Shown: one piece after another, positions 50,885 through 60,111 of the stretch
Layout: each line of letters starts with the position of its first letter
How positions within the stretch are numbered: the stretch's first letter is position 1
Assembly: GCF_019749255.1 (NCBI RefSeq)
Contig: NZ_JACWFH010000033.1
Span: 29,129 to 93,128 of the forward strand
DNA length: 64,000 nucleotides
From: Mesobacillus maritimus
GTDB lineage: Bacteria; Bacillota; Bacilli; Bacillales; Cytobacillaceae
Direction: 5' to 3'
Made by a program: the position numbers and the translations under genes
The notes under the pieces: generated by a model
Told to the model about the DNA's origin: nothing
Database searches by the model: none
Seen by the model: only the letters and a program-made list of their open reading frames with translations

Positions 50885-52441
50885 TTATCCCGCCTCTTTA
50901 ACACCCTTTTTGCTTTGTGCTGCCATTGCTTTCTTTTGAGCCATAGTAAACTGACCAATGCCAAGCTCTTTTGCTTCTTTTTGTAAGGACTTTAGAAAGC
51001 TGACGACCATTAACACCAGAATGGCTGAGAATGGGAGAGCGGCAATAATCATCGTGTTTTGCAGGCCTTGCAGGCCGCCAGAATAAATGAGAGCAAGTGC
51101 AATTGCTGAAAGTAGGACACCCCAAGTCACTTTTATCGGAACACTTGGATTTTGCGACCCATTCGTTGTCATCATCCCTAATACAAATGTACCAGAGTCC
51201 GCTGATGTGACAAGGAATATAACGATAAGCAAAACAGCTAGCAACGATAGGACCATGCTGAACGGGAAGCCTTCCAGCACGCCGAAAAGGGATTCCTCGG
51301 CCGCTAATGATGAAATTGAAAGCAGCCCTGTAGATTCCGTGAAAATAGCTGTACCCCCGAAGGTGGTAAACCATAGGAATCCAATCAGAGACGGAATGAG
51401 CAGGACACATACAACAAACTCGCGAATGGTTCGTCCTTTTGAAACTCTGGCAATAAAGACACCAACAAATGGAGACCAGGCAATCCACCATGCCCAATAG
51501 AAAATCGTCCAACCATTAATCCATTCGCGTCCCCCTTCGTTCAGGGGAGCAATCCGCAAACTCATGTTCATAAAGTTTTGCAAATAGGTTCCTACTGTAT
51601 CTGTAAATAAGTTAAGGATGAAAAGGGTCGGACCAAACGCGAAGACTATCAAGAAGAGGACAGCCGCAAGCCCCATATTTAAGTTGCTTAAAATCTTAAT
51701 CCCTTTGCTAATCCCTGTTAGAGCTGAAATCATGAATAAGACTGTCACCACCAGCAAAATGATGGTCTGGTTAATCATAGAACCAGGTACATCAAAAAGG
51801 AAGGACAATCCCCCATTGATTTGCATCGCCCCAAATCCTAACGAGGTAGCGACCCCTAAAACCGTCGCAACGACAGCCGTAACGTCGATTGCCTTGCCAA
51901 TCGCTCCATCCGCATGCTTCCCAATCAGCGGTCGTAAAGTTCGGCTAATTAAGCTTAATTCCCCTTTTCTAAACGTAAAATAAGCCAATACCATCGCAAT
52001 TGAACCATAGATGGCCCATGCATGGACTCCATAATGGAAGAAAGTAAATCTCATCGCATCTTTAATCCCCTGATCGGTTCCCTCTGTGCCTGTAGGAGAA
52101 CTAATCATATAATGGCTAATGGGTTCATAGGTGCCATAAAAGACCAAACCAACCCCAATACCCGCACTAAAAAGCATCGCAAGCCAAGTTGGGCGTGAAA
52201 ACTCAGGCTTATCCTCCTGTTTCCCGAGCTTAATCCGGCCAATTGGACTTACTAATAAATAGAAGCACACAAACACAAAAATCGATACAACTACAAGGTA
52301 ATACCACCCAAATGAGTCTGTAATAAAGCCTTGAGCACTACTCGTCATTTGTTCCAACGCCTGGGGCATCGTGATTCCCATTAAAACAAGACCCAGCACG
52401 ATTGCTAATGATACATAAAAAACAGTTGAAGCATTCTTCAT
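50885..52441 (-). CDS. BCCT-family betaine/choline/carnitine transporter (OpuD-like)
   Basis: 518 residues from the ATG at 52441 (GGGAG lies 12 bases upstream); the frame is open to 52519 but that extension lacks a start signal. Twelve membrane helices with the BCCT signature region WTIFYWAWWIAWSPFVGVFIARVSKGRTIREFV and FSAGIGVGLVFYGTYEPISHY. Imports a quaternary ammonium osmoprotectant with Na+. Single gene. Upstream 52442-52868 shows no other gene. Confidence 0.9.
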   Translation of the reverse strand: MKNASTVFYVSLAIVLGLVLMGITMPQALEQMTSSAQGFITDSFGWYYLVVVSIFVFVCFYLLVSPIGRIKLGKQEDKPEFSRPTWLAMLFSAGIGVGLVFYGTYEPISHYMISSPTGTEGTDQGIKDAMRFTFFHYGVHAWAIYGSIAMVLAYFTFRKGELSLISRTLRPLIGKHADGAIGKAIDVTAVVATVLGVATSLGFGAMQINGGLSFLFDVPGSMINQTIILLVVTVLFMISALTGISKGIKILSNLNMGLAAVLFLIVFAFGPTLFILNLFTDTVGTYLQNFMNMSLRIAPLNEGGREWINGWTIFYWAWWIAWSPFVGVFIARVSKGRTIREFVVCVLLIPSLIGFLWFTTFGGTAIFTESTGLLSISSLAAEESLFGVLEGFPFSMVLSLLAVLLIVIFLVTSADSGTFVLGMMTTNGSQNPSVPIKVTWGVLLSAIALALIYSGGLQGLQNTMIIAALPFSAILVLMVVSFLKSLQKEAKELGIGQFTMAQKKAMAAQSKKGVKEAG

Positions 52442-52868
52442 ATTAAATTTTAACTCCCATCTTTGATAGATTCGCAGAGGGTTTACTTCGTTTGGTGAAC
52501 ATATAACATGCAAAACCATATGATAAAAGAATTTTTTTAATGAAGTAAGATGAAACTTAACCCTTAAAAATTGCGTTAATTCATTTACTCTAAACTACAA
52601 CACTTTAAGACTCGTTAAATAACCATTGTCCATCTGTATGGGTTTGGGATTATAGATAGATAAAAATATGGCAGAGGTAATTCGTCTGGATCAGTTTTTT
52701 AAGCTGTTTAGGGGAGTATTATAACTATAACAAACAAAGCAAAAGCATACACATCCGAAAAAGTGGCTTATTTAGTGCTCTAGTGGAACAATCCTTGTTG
52801 AGAAGGACTCCTAAAGATAAATTCTTAATATAACTCCCAGATCCTCTTGATACGGCCAAAATACGATA

Positions 52869-52921
52869 CGGGACAGGCACCTTGTCCCAGTACGGGAAAG
52901 AGGGACAGTCCCCCTTGTCCC
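52869..52921 (+). repeat. Dispersed palindromic repeat, compact copy
   Basis: CGGGACAGGCACCTTGTCCC (52869-52888) and GGGACAGTCCCCCTTGTCCC (52902-52921), only 13 bases apart, just upstream of the cobalamin operon promoter. Confidence 0.85.
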
Positions 52922-52952
52922 ACCGTCCAACTTAGACAAAATTCAGCTTATA

Positions 52953-52981
52953 TTGACAATTGGCAGAACTTTCCCTATGAT
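52953..52981 (+). promoter_or_regulatory. Promoter of the cobalamin operon
   Basis: TTGACA (52953-52958), 17 bases, TATGAT (52976-52981), about 20 bases before the riboswitch begins. Confidence 0.85.
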
Positions 52982-53002
52982 TATGATAATTGAATACGGA
53001 AG

Positions 53003-53170
53003 AAATAGGTTTGAGATTACGAGTCTACTATATGTAATTTCTTAGAGGGAAGCCGGTGTGAATCCGGCGCGGTCCCGCCACTGTATTTTGGGAGTTTTCT
53101 ATTGATTGCCACTGTCTATAGATGGGAAGGTGATAGAAAGCATTGATCATGAGCCAGGAGACCTGCCTAT
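53003..53170 (+). ncRNA. Cobalamin (AdoCbl) riboswitch
   Basis: Holds the conserved series AGAGGGAAGCCGGTGTGAAT, CCGGCGCGGTCCCGCCACTG (53064-53083, including the B12 box GCCACTG) and GAGCCAGGAGACCTGCCT (53150-53167); the ends AATAGGT and ACCTGCCTAT form P1. The arrangement is the textbook B12 riboswitch. It lies between a strong promoter and the first gene at 53351. A clear terminator in 53171-53330 is not evident, so control may be at translation. Confidence 0.93.
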
Positions 53171-53350
53171 TTTTAACGCCATTCGACCTACGTGGATAGG
53201 GAGGTGTACGAACGTTTCTGGTTTTATGTCTGCTTTTCAGGCATTTTTATGTCAGCATATAAAAAACAGAAACTACCATCTGTACACATCTCTAGGAATA
53301 GGGGTGTATTTTTTTTTGCACAAAAAACAATTACAGAAGGAGAGTTTATA

Positions 53351-55396
53351 ATGAACAAGACTGCGTTAGTTCAACGGTGGGTTGCAGGTTTTGCGGTATT
53401 TTTATTAATCCTTAGCAATCTAGTATTTGTCCCGCATGTTGGACAAGCTGCAACATTAGAACAAGGCGTAACGATTAAAGCAATTGATGAAAATGGTGAG
53501 GTTGTCTTGCCATTAACAGCTGTTGGATTTGACGAAGGAGACACGGCTTTTGATTTGTTGCTTGAAGCCGGAGAAAAGCATGATTTAGAAGTAGCTTATG
53601 AGGTCTATGATTTTGGAAATATGATAACAGGTATCGGAAATCAATCTCCTTCAGGGTCAGCTTATTGGTCGTTTACTATTAATGGAAAATCTGCTGAAGT
53701 AGGGAGTTCAACTCATCCAGCTAAGAATGGGGATAACTACCTTTTTGCGATAACCGAGTGGCCAAATCCATCTGTAACAGTCAAGGTATCGGCTATTGGG
53801 AAAGACGGAGAAGCGGTAATTCCAGAAACGGAAGTTGCATTAATGGAAGGTGCTAGTGCATACGACGCCCTAGTACAGGCCGCTGCAGAACATCAACTTC
53901 TAGTAGATAGCAGTGTGGATGATCTTTATTTTACCTTCATTAAAAATATTGGGAGTACAGAGGTAGGTCCTAATGATTACTGGAGTATTGCCGTTAATGA
54001 TAGTGGCCTATCCACGAGTGCAGCCGACTATACGTTAGCAGAAAATGATCATGTTCAACTAACGTTGGAGACATATGTACCACCAACAGACCCGGGTACT
54101 GTGGAGCCAACTGAGCCAGAGAAACCAACGGAAACACAAGATCCGGAGGAACCAACTCAACCAGAAGAACCAACGGGAACAAATGAAACGATTAATCAAA
54201 ATGTAGAAGCTAGTGTTGCAGATATTTTAACTTATATCGATAAAAATAATATTTCTTTGGAATCTGGAAGTGAATGGTGGGTATGGGGTTTAGCCAATAC
54301 AAACCGAGAAATCCCAGCATCCTATGTTAGCAGTGTGAAAGAGAAGGTTAAAGAGCTAGAAGGGAACTTCCGAATCTTTGACTTGGAAAAGCTCATTATT
54401 GGCTTATCGGCTGCCGGAGAAGATGCCACATCAGTTGAGGGGTATAATCTCGTAGAATCACTAGTGAATCATCCGAATCTAGAAAATCCTTCTATTAATA
54501 TGAATATCTATGCTTTATTAGCGGTGGATAGTGGACAATATGAAACACCTGCAGGCTTTAGAGAAGCACAGGTTAACACGATTTTAGAAGGGGAATTAGA
54601 ACAAGGGGGATGGAGCTTCTTTGGCTCAACTCCAAGTCCCGATATCACAGGAATGGCTTTAACGGCATTAGCTCCATACGCTGATCAAGAGAATGTTCAA
54701 TCAGCTATCACGCGAGCTGTCGACTATTTATCTCATGCTCAAAGTGAGACAGGCGGCTTTGACATTGCGATGAATGGGGGAGATGCAAGTGAATCCGTCT
54801 CCTCAGCCATTGTGGGGCTTGCTTCTGTCGGGGTGGACCCTATCGGGGAAGATTTTACGAAAGCTGGCGGGAACCTTGTCCAGCATCTATTAAAATTCAA
54901 ACAAAATGACGGTGGATATAGTCATCTGCAAGATGGTTCATCTAGTGATATGGCCACACAACAAGCGTTATTGGCACTTACCGCTTACCAGAGCTTTGTG
55001 AACGGTGGGGGATTGGTTTACCAGTTTGAGTTAGCGGGTGAAGAGAAACCGCCAGTTGAAACGGAACAGCCCGAGCAGCCGGAACCACCAGCTGAAACTG
55101 ACCATCCAGAACATCCAGAACAACCAGAACAACCAGAACAACCAGAACAACCAGAACAACCAGAACAACCAGGTAGTCCTGAGCAACGAGAACACCAGCC
55201 AGGTGAGCAAAAGCAACCAGATTTAAATAAGGAAAACACAGGCACCTCCATAAATGCTGAAACAACAGAATCTTCAAAGACCGGGAAAGTATTACCGAAT
55301 ACAGCAACAAATACTGCCAATATGATGCTAGTTGGAATTGGTTTATTGCTTGGCGGTTCGATTCTTTTCTATGTTCGTCGTAAGCGAGCAGCATAA
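53351..55396 (+). CDS. Cell-wall-anchored transcobalamin/intrinsic-factor-like protein (two DUF4430 domains, alpha/alpha barrel, LPxTG-type anchor)
   Basis: 681 residues from the ATG at 53351 (AAGGAGAG upstream; the earlier open frame runs through the riboswitch). Signal peptide 1-34 (GQAA). DUF4430 domain 1 about 36-137 (GSAYWSFTINGKSAEVGSS), domain 2 about 140-238 (GPNDYWSIAVND); Pro/Glu linker; alpha/alpha-toroid repeats about 280-560 (GGWSFFGSTPSPDITGMALTAL, GGFDIAMNGGDASESVSSAIVGL, GGYSHLQDGSSSDMATQQALLAL), the fold of intrinsic factor's barrel; a (PEQ)n wall-spanning spacer; LPNTA motif, hydrophobic helix and RRKR tail for sortase. With the B12 riboswitch and the ECF genes, it probably captures corrinoids at the cell surface. 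DUF4430 is the transcobalamin-like C-terminal domain; function here is inference. Confidence 0.82.
   Translation: MNKTALVQRWVAGFAVFLLILSNLVFVPHVGQAATLEQGVTIKAIDENGEVVLPLTAVGFDEGDTAFDLLLEAGEKHDLEVAYEVYDFGNMITGIGNQSPSGSAYWSFTINGKSAEVGSSTHPAKNGDNYLFAITEWPNPSVTVKVSAIGKDGEAVIPETEVALMEGASAYDALVQAAAEHQLLVDSSVDDLYFTFIKNIGSTEVGPNDYWSIAVNDSGLSTSAADYTLAENDHVQLTLETYVPPTDPGTVEPTEPEKPTETQDPEEPTQPEEPTGTNETINQNVEASVADILTYIDKNNISLESGSEWWVWGLANTNREIPASYVSSVKEKVKELEGNFRIFDLEKLIIGLSAAGEDATSVEGYNLVESLVNHPNLENPSINMNIYALLAVDSGQYETPAGFREAQVNTILEGELEQGGWSFFGSTPSPDITGMALTALAPYADQENVQSAITRAVDYLSHAQSETGGFDIAMNGGDASESVSSAIVGLASVGVDPIGEDFTKAGGNLVQHLLKFKQNDGGYSHLQDGSSSDMATQQALLALTAYQSFVNGGGLVYQFELAGEEKPPVETEQPEQPEPPAETDHPEHPEQPEQPEQPEQPEQPEQPGSPEQREHQPGEQKQPDLNKENTGTSINAETTESSKTGKVLPNTATNTANMMLVGIGLLLGGSILFYVRRKRAA
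55112..55165 (+). repeat. Short tandem repeat encoding (PEQ)n
   Basis: Six perfect and several near-perfect copies of the 9-base unit CAACCAGAA encode the Pro-Glu-Gln spacer between the binding domains and the wall anchor. Copy number is likely to vary between strains. Confidence 0.85.
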
Positions 55397-55459
55397 GGTA
55401 AGTGCACCAATTGGGTAATTCATCTTTTAGGTGGATTACCCTCATTCATTGTATTGGGA

Positions 55460-55636
55460 AGTTCGTTTTCGTATGGGATGGTTGTTAAAATCCTATAGCC
55501 GTTTTTTAACGCAAGTTAGGCTATTTTGTACGTTTTAATAAGTTTGGACGCTATTTTCTCATGATTTAAAAGTATTTTACAGTGAAAAAGCTTAATCCAT
55601 CTAATCTTGTATCTAAAAGCAATAAAGTTTGAGCCA
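55460..55636. repeat. 180-bp MITE-like element, copy 2
   Basis: Shares GGTTGTTAAAATCCT, TTTTTTAACGCAAGTTAGGC, TATTTTGTACGTTTTAATAA, GTTTGGACGCTATTTTCTCA, AGTGAAAAAGCTTAATCCAT and AAGCAATAAAGTTTGAG with the copies at 37901 and 56517. Lies between the surface-protein and lipoprotein genes. Confidence 0.75.
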
Positions 55637-55657
55637 TTGGGAAAGGGGGAGTATAGA

Positions 55658-56518
55658 ATGAAGCGATTGTTGATAACGGCGCTGATGCTAATTTTGTTTG
55701 TTTTTGGAACCGGTTGTGAAAAAGATGAGGTAGTCGCCCCCGAAGGAAAGGACGATTTCAAACAGTCTGTCGAGGTAGCGGAACATAATGATTCCCCTCA
55801 GGATGTGGTCGCTGAGAAGGAAGAGTCAGAGGACGTGGACTCAGCTGAAAAGACTGACGAAGCTGAAGGTACAGATGCTTCAACTAAGGAAGAACCAGCT
55901 GCTAAACCATCCCAACAGGTAAACACCAAAAGTAATTCATCATTACAGCAAGAAACGAATAAAAATACTCAGTCACCCGCGCAAGAGAACAAGAAGACTG
56001 TCAATTCAACTCAGAGCTCCAAGACTGAACAACCTAAAGAGTCGACCAAAAAATCACCACTACCTCAAGAGAAATCCAGTAATACTACTACCCAAAAGCC
56101 AACATCAGAAAAGCCAACAACAGAAAAGCCAAAAGAAGTAGTGGCACCTGCTCCAACCAAACCGAGCCCAACTCCAGAGCCGACGAAACCGAAAGAAACT
56201 GTAACCATTACGATTGTTGCTCCTGGTGTAAAAGACACGATTTTACCTGTAACATCGGTCGAGTTTCAAGAAGGAGATACGGTCCTATCCATTACCCAAA
56301 AGATTGTCAGGGCGCGTGGAATTCAAATCAGTGTCACAGGTGCTAGTGCAACGGCTTATGTCCAGGGAATCGATAACCTTTATGAATTTGATCACGGCCC
56401 ATTAAGCGGCTGGGAAGCGTTTGTAAACGGACAGGGACTTGATAGGAGTGCTGGAGTCTATGGGGTCCAACCAGGACAAGCAATCATGTGGCGTTATACG
56501 AAGAACTATACGGAATAG
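55658..56518 (+). CDS. DUF4430 (transcobalamin-like) lipoprotein
   Basis: 286 residues from the ATG at 55658 (GGGGG upstream). Signal peptide ends in lipobox FGTGC (Cys19). A long low-complexity Lys/Glu/Ser/Thr/Pro linker (about 25-175) holds the C-terminal DUF4430 domain (about 178-286: TITIVAPGVKDTILPVTSVEFQEGDTVLSITQKI, FDHGPLSGWEAFVNGQGLDRSAGVYGVQPGQAIMWRYTKNY) away from the membrane. It probably receives a corrinoid from the wall-anchored protein and delivers it to the ECF transporter encoded downstream; this is inference from context. Confidence 0.82.
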   Translation: MKRLLITALMLILFVFGTGCEKDEVVAPEGKDDFKQSVEVAEHNDSPQDVVAEKEESEDVDSAEKTDEAEGTDASTKEEPAAKPSQQVNTKSNSSLQQETNKNTQSPAQENKKTVNSTQSSKTEQPKESTKKSPLPQEKSSNTTTQKPTSEKPTTEKPKEVVAPAPTKPSPTPEPTKPKETVTITIVAPGVKDTILPVTSVEFQEGDTVLSITQKIVRARGIQISVTGASATAYVQGIDNLYEFDHGPLSGWEAFVNGQGLDRSAGVYGVQPGQAIMWRYTKNYTE

Positions 56519-56703
56519 CTCTTTTCGTAAAAATTGTTGTTAAAATCCTAAACCCGGTTTTAAGGCAAGATAAGCTATTTGGTGCAATAAATGTAATTTG
56601 GTAAGCTCTTTTTCTCAAAATCTAAAAAGCTATTTTGGCAGTGAAACAAAGTCTAATCAGTCTATTTATATCCAAAAGCAATAAGATTTGAGAAAACAGC
56701 CTA
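56517..56703. repeat. 180-bp MITE-like element, copy 3
   Basis: AGCTCTTTTCGTAAAAATTG at one end and AAGATTTGAGAAAACAGCCT at the other are imperfect inverted ends. Internally TTGTTGTTAAAATCCT, GGTTTTAAGGCAAGATAAGC, TTTTTCTCAAAATCTAAAAA and AGTGAAACAAAGTCTAATCA match the other copies. It starts at the lipoprotein stop codon and lies before the EcfT gene. Confidence 0.78.
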
Positions 56704-56729
56704 TAGAATAGACCAACAAAAGGATTGAG

Positions 56730-57626
56730 TTGACATACATGGTACGAGGTTTTCGTTCGTTTCACCCTATTATTCTTTTGCTTTATTATCTTTTCGCCAT
56801 GGCAGCGCTTATGCTATATCAGCATCCGATGTTTTTGGCGCTGGCGACCGTGGCGATTCTCCTGATGAACTTTATGCTTGATGGAGGATTGGAGCTTAGG
56901 AAATGGCGCGCAATGATCCTCATTATGGCGGTGCTAACGCTTGTGTTGACACCGTTTTTTAATCAACGAGGCAATCATCTACTCTTTTATTTGTTTGAAA
57001 AACAAGTGTACCTGGAAGCAATTTGGCAAGGGGTGATGATTAGCTTAACCCTTGTTTGCATCTTAACCTTATTTCTTACGTTTAATTTAGTTATTACCCC
57101 AGATAAGTTTGTATTTCTCTTCTCTAAAATAATGCCCCAATGGGCGTTGTTGACCATGTTGTCATTAAGGTTTGTGCCACTTTTAAGGAAACGTCTCCTT
57201 GAAATTGGCGATGTGCAGAGTATAAAAGGATTTTCGTTAAAAACGGGTTCGGTTAAAGGTCGCGCCCAGAGCGGAATGCTCTTCTTACAAACCTTGTTAA
57301 CGTGGTCGTTAGAGGAGTCGATTCAAACGGCTGACTCGATGACGGCAAGAGGGTATGGACTTGGGAAGCGAAGTAAATACCAGCCTTATTATATGAAAAA
57401 AAGAGACTGGTTGGCGTTCGCTTTTCTGTTGGTGAGCGGATCACTCGTCTTGTTTGGCTGGTGGCTCGGCGATGGGGTATTAACACTGCTACCGGTTTTG
57501 GAGCCAGTTTGGTTATCCGGTAGGGAGTGGCTCTATTGGATTTTATTTTTTATGATGATTGGTTTTCCGATTTGGACAGAAGGAAAGGAGATGGTTAAGT
57601 GGAAATTCTTGCGACGCATAGGTTAA
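56730..57626 (+). CDS. ECF transporter transmembrane component (EcfT/CbiQ family)
   Basis: 298 residues from a TTG 6 bases after AAAGGA (an ATG at 56739 is the alternative). Membrane helices in the N-terminal half, then the coupling helices with the two ABC-binding motifs typical of EcfT: LSLRFVPLLRKRLLEIGDVQSIKGF (A-R-G region) and LEESIQTADSMTARGYGLGKRSKY. It links the S component to the ATPases. Overlaps the ATPase gene by 28 bases. Confidence 0.87.
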   Translation: MTYMVRGFRSFHPIILLLYYLFAMAALMLYQHPMFLALATVAILLMNFMLDGGLELRKWRAMILIMAVLTLVLTPFFNQRGNHLLFYLFEKQVYLEAIWQGVMISLTLVCILTLFLTFNLVITPDKFVFLFSKIMPQWALLTMLSLRFVPLLRKRLLEIGDVQSIKGFSLKTGSVKGRAQSGMLFLQTLLTWSLEESIQTADSMTARGYGLGKRSKYQPYYMKKRDWLAFAFLLVSGSLVLFGWWLGDGVLTLLPVLEPVWLSGREWLYWILFFMMIGFPIWTEGKEMVKWKFLRRIG

Positions 57627-59254
57627 GTTTCACTTACCCAAATGCAACTATACCAGCATTAAAAGACATCAGTATTCAAGTGAAGCAAGGGGAGTTTGTT
57701 GTCCTTTGTGGTCCTTCTGGAAGTGGCAAATCGACGCTACTTCGTCTGTTTAAACCGGAAATTGCCCCTCATGGCATAAAGGAGGGGACTCTTTTTTTTC
57801 AAGGGAAACCTCTCCAGGAAGTTACCCCGATTGTGAATGCAAAGGAACTTGGAATGGTGTTTCAGGATCCGGAAAACCAAATCGCGATGGACAATGTGCT
57901 TGAGGAACTCATTTTTGGAATGGAAAACCTGGGTTTCACCACTGAACAAATGCGCAAGAAAGTCGCGGAAATGGTGAATTTCTTTGGCTTAAATCCCTTA
58001 CTGGATAAAAAAATCGACGAATTGTCCGGCGGCCAAAAGCAATTGCTTAATTTAGCTTCTATTTTATTGCTCGAGCCGTCGGTATTGCTATTAGATGAGC
58101 CGACGGCTCAGCTTGACCCGATTGCAGCCAAGGAGTTCATTCATATGCTGCAGCGGTTAAATGAGGAATTTGGCATTACGATTGTCATCGTGGAACATCG
58201 GCTAGAGGAACTTTTCCCAATTGCGAGCAGAGTCATCTTGTTCGATAACGGGGTACTTTTACATGACACAACACCAAGAGAAATGGTGAAGGAGCTTGGG
58301 ACTCATAAGACTATGAAGAGTTTTTTACCGAGTTCTGCCTTATTATATTTAGAGTTTTACAAGAAAGCACATGCAGAAACTATTCCTTTGAATGTGAAGG
58401 AAACGAGACAGTGGTTACAAGGAGAGCATGTTGAGTGGGACGAGCCTTCTGAGGTTAGTAGCGCAGCGGCGGTTCCTTCGCCCATTTTAGAATTGAAAGA
58501 AGTGGACTACCAATATAGTAAAAATACACCAGCTGTTTTGTACAATTTAGATCTAACCATTTATGAGGGTGAATGGCTGGCAATTGTGGGGGCAAACGGT
58601 ACGGGAAAGTCTACGCTTTTAAAGGTGATTGGCGGAATTTTAAAAGCACAGCATGGATCGATGAAATACAAAGGGAAGAAGGTCCGAAAGTGGGAACCGA
58701 GGAAAGTAAGTTATCTTCCTCAAAACCCGAAGCTGTTTTTCATCCAGGATACAATCAGAAAGGAATTTGAGCACCTGGCATTAAAGCATGGGGAGAGGAA
58801 CCCAGAGGAGCGGATTCAAAATTTACTGAACAAGTTTGGGATTGCGCACTTGCAGAACCAGCATCCGTATGACTTAAGCGGGGGAGAGCTGCAGAAAGCG
58901 GCGTTAATCGGTAGCTTGCTTGTGGAACCAACGATTCTGTTGATTGATGAACCAACAAAAGGGTTGGATCCTGAATCGAAAAGAGCATTCGGAGAGCTTG
59001 TTTCCACTTTAGTAGATGAAGGGCTTACGGTGGTAATGGTTACCCATGATATTGAGTTTTCTGCTACCTATGCAACAAGGTGCAGCATGCTGTTCCAAGG
59101 AAAAATTACGGTAACGGAAAACACGCGGGATTTCTTTCACGAGAATACGTACTACACAACGGTGTTGAACCGGGCGACACGAAACAGCAGTGCATATCCA
59201 GTTGTAACATTGGAGGAGGCGAGACGCATATGGCGCGTCAAAAGCCCATTTTAA
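57599..59254 (+). CDS. ECF transporter ATPase, two ABC modules fused
   Basis: 551 residues from a GTG with AAAGGAG upstream. Module 1: Walker [11 protein letters not shown]-loop MVFQDPENQIAMDNVLEELIFGMEN (EcfA-type), signature LSGGQKQ, Walker B VLLLDEPTAQLD. Module 2: GANGTGKST, LPQNPKLFF, LSGGELQKAALIGSLL, ILLIDEPTKGLDPE. The Q-loop QDPENQ is characteristic of ECF ATPases. Fusion of EcfA and EcfA' in one chain is known in dedicated ECF transporters. It powers uptake with the EcfT and S proteins. Confidence 0.9.
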   Translation: MEILATHRLSFTYPNATIPALKDISIQVKQGEFVVLCGPSGSGKSTLLRLFKPEIAPHGIKEGTLFFQGKPLQEVTPIVNAKELGMVFQDPENQIAMDNVLEELIFGMENLGFTTEQMRKKVAEMVNFFGLNPLLDKKIDELSGGQKQLLNLASILLLEPSVLLLDEPTAQLDPIAAKEFIHMLQRLNEEFGITIVIVEHRLEELFPIASRVILFDNGVLLHDTTPREMVKELGTHKTMKSFLPSSALLYLEFYKKAHAETIPLNVKETRQWLQGEHVEWDEPSEVSSAAAVPSPILELKEVDYQYSKNTPAVLYNLDLTIYEGEWLAIVGANGTGKSTLLKVIGGILKAQHGSMKYKGKKVRKWEPRKVSYLPQNPKLFFIQDTIRKEFEHLALKHGERNPEERIQNLLNKFGIAHLQNQHPYDLSGGELQKAALIGSLLVEPTILLIDEPTKGLDPESKRAFGELVSTLVDEGLTVVMVTHDIEFSATYATRCSMLFQGKITVTENTRDFFHENTYYTTVLNRATRNSSAYPVVTLEEARRIWRVKSPF

Positions 59255-59922
59255 TCGGGATTTCGGTGTTGATTCTTGTGCTGCTTGTTGGTTTTCCTTT
59301 ATTGAACACCGAACATTATCTTGCCTTAAGCCTCCTGATAATGGCGTCTTCTTTCTTTCCTTTTATGATAAGCTTTGCAAAGAAAAAAGTATTGAGCAGA
59401 GAACTGGTCGTGATTGCCATTTTAGCGGCGATTGCCGCCGTTAGCCGCGTCCCTTTTGCCTCGATTCCAAGCGTTCAGCCAACCACTTTTGTGATTATCA
59501 TCTCGGCCATTGTGTTAGGTCCACAAAGTGGGTTCGTCGTCGGTACTTTAGCAGCCATTGTCTCGAACCTGTTTTTAGGCCAAGGTCCATGGACTCCATG
59601 GCAAATGTATGCTTGGGGAATGATAGGACTAACGGCTGGATTGCTAGGTAAAACATGGATCATGCAAACTAGGCTCGGTCGCTGCCTATTCGGCTTCATT
59701 GTCGGGATTGCCTTTGGGTGGATCATGAATCTATGGGTCGTCATTAGTATGATTCAGGAACTAAACTGGCCCGCAATCATCACCTATTACAGCACAAGCC
59801 TCTACTTCGACCTCGCCCACGGAATCAGCAACGTATTCTTCCTGTGGATATTCGGCAGCAGCTGGATAAAGATTATTCAGAGGTTTAAGGTGAAGTATGG
59901 ATTGTTCGGAACAGAGGGATAG
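59230..59922 (+). CDS. ECF transporter S component (probable cobalamin/corrinoid-specific)
   Basis: 230 residues from the ATG at 59230, 10 bases after GGAGGAGG; overlaps the ATPase gene by 25 bases. Six membrane helices; segments VAISRVPFA-like (AAIAAVSRVPFASIPSVQPTTFVIIISAIVLGPQSGFVVGTLAAIVSNLFLGQGPWTPWQMYAWGMIGLTAGLLGKT) are typical of the CbrT-like/ECF S family. The substrate is deduced only from the B12 riboswitch and DUF4430 genes. The C-terminus (GTEG, TAG stop) runs into a dispersed repeat. Confidence 0.82.
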   Translation: MARQKPILIGISVLILVLLVGFPLLNTEHYLALSLLIMASSFFPFMISFAKKKVLSRELVVIAILAAIAAVSRVPFASIPSVQPTTFVIIISAIVLGPQSGFVVGTLAAIVSNLFLGQGPWTPWQMYAWGMIGLTAGLLGKTWIMQTRLGRCLFGFIVGIAFGWIMNLWVVISMIQELNWPAIITYYSTSLYFDLAHGISNVFFLWIFGSSWIKIIQRFKVKYGLFGTEG

Positions 59923-60004
59923 GGACAGAGGGACAGGACCAGGTCCCAAAGTCTCCCCACGTTGCAAGTAACTTTTGGACAAGGAACCGCTGTCCCCGTG
60001 TCCC
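59922..60004 (+). repeat. Dispersed palindromic repeat after the ECF operon
   Basis: Left arm GGGACAGAGGGACAGGACCA then GGTCCC starts at the G of the TAG stop (59922); right arm GGACAAGGAACCGCTGTCCC then CGTGTCCC ends at 60004. Confidence 0.82.
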
Positions 60005-60111
60005 ACCGCTCACCCGCTTCAACCCAACCGTCAATCCTTACGTATATTCCTAGGACAACCATCATAAGGATTAGAGAGGTCGAGGATTGGTTGGGGAAAT
60101 GGGGTGGTGGA

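Noticed and set aside
53106..53350. Open frames starting before the surface-protein gene
   Set aside because: They run through the cobalamin riboswitch and its leader. The ATG at 53351 has the ribosome binding site and begins a clear signal peptide.
54978..55445. Minus-strand and frame-shifted frames rich in Leu/Trp/Cys/Asn repeats
   Set aside because: They are shadows of the CAACCAGAA tandem repeat that encodes the (PEQ)n spacer.
59962..60111. N-terminal extension of the YitT-like gene
   Set aside because: This stretch translates repeat DNA and hydrophilic noise; the hydrophobic core begins at the ATG at 60112, which has a GGTGGTGG upstream.
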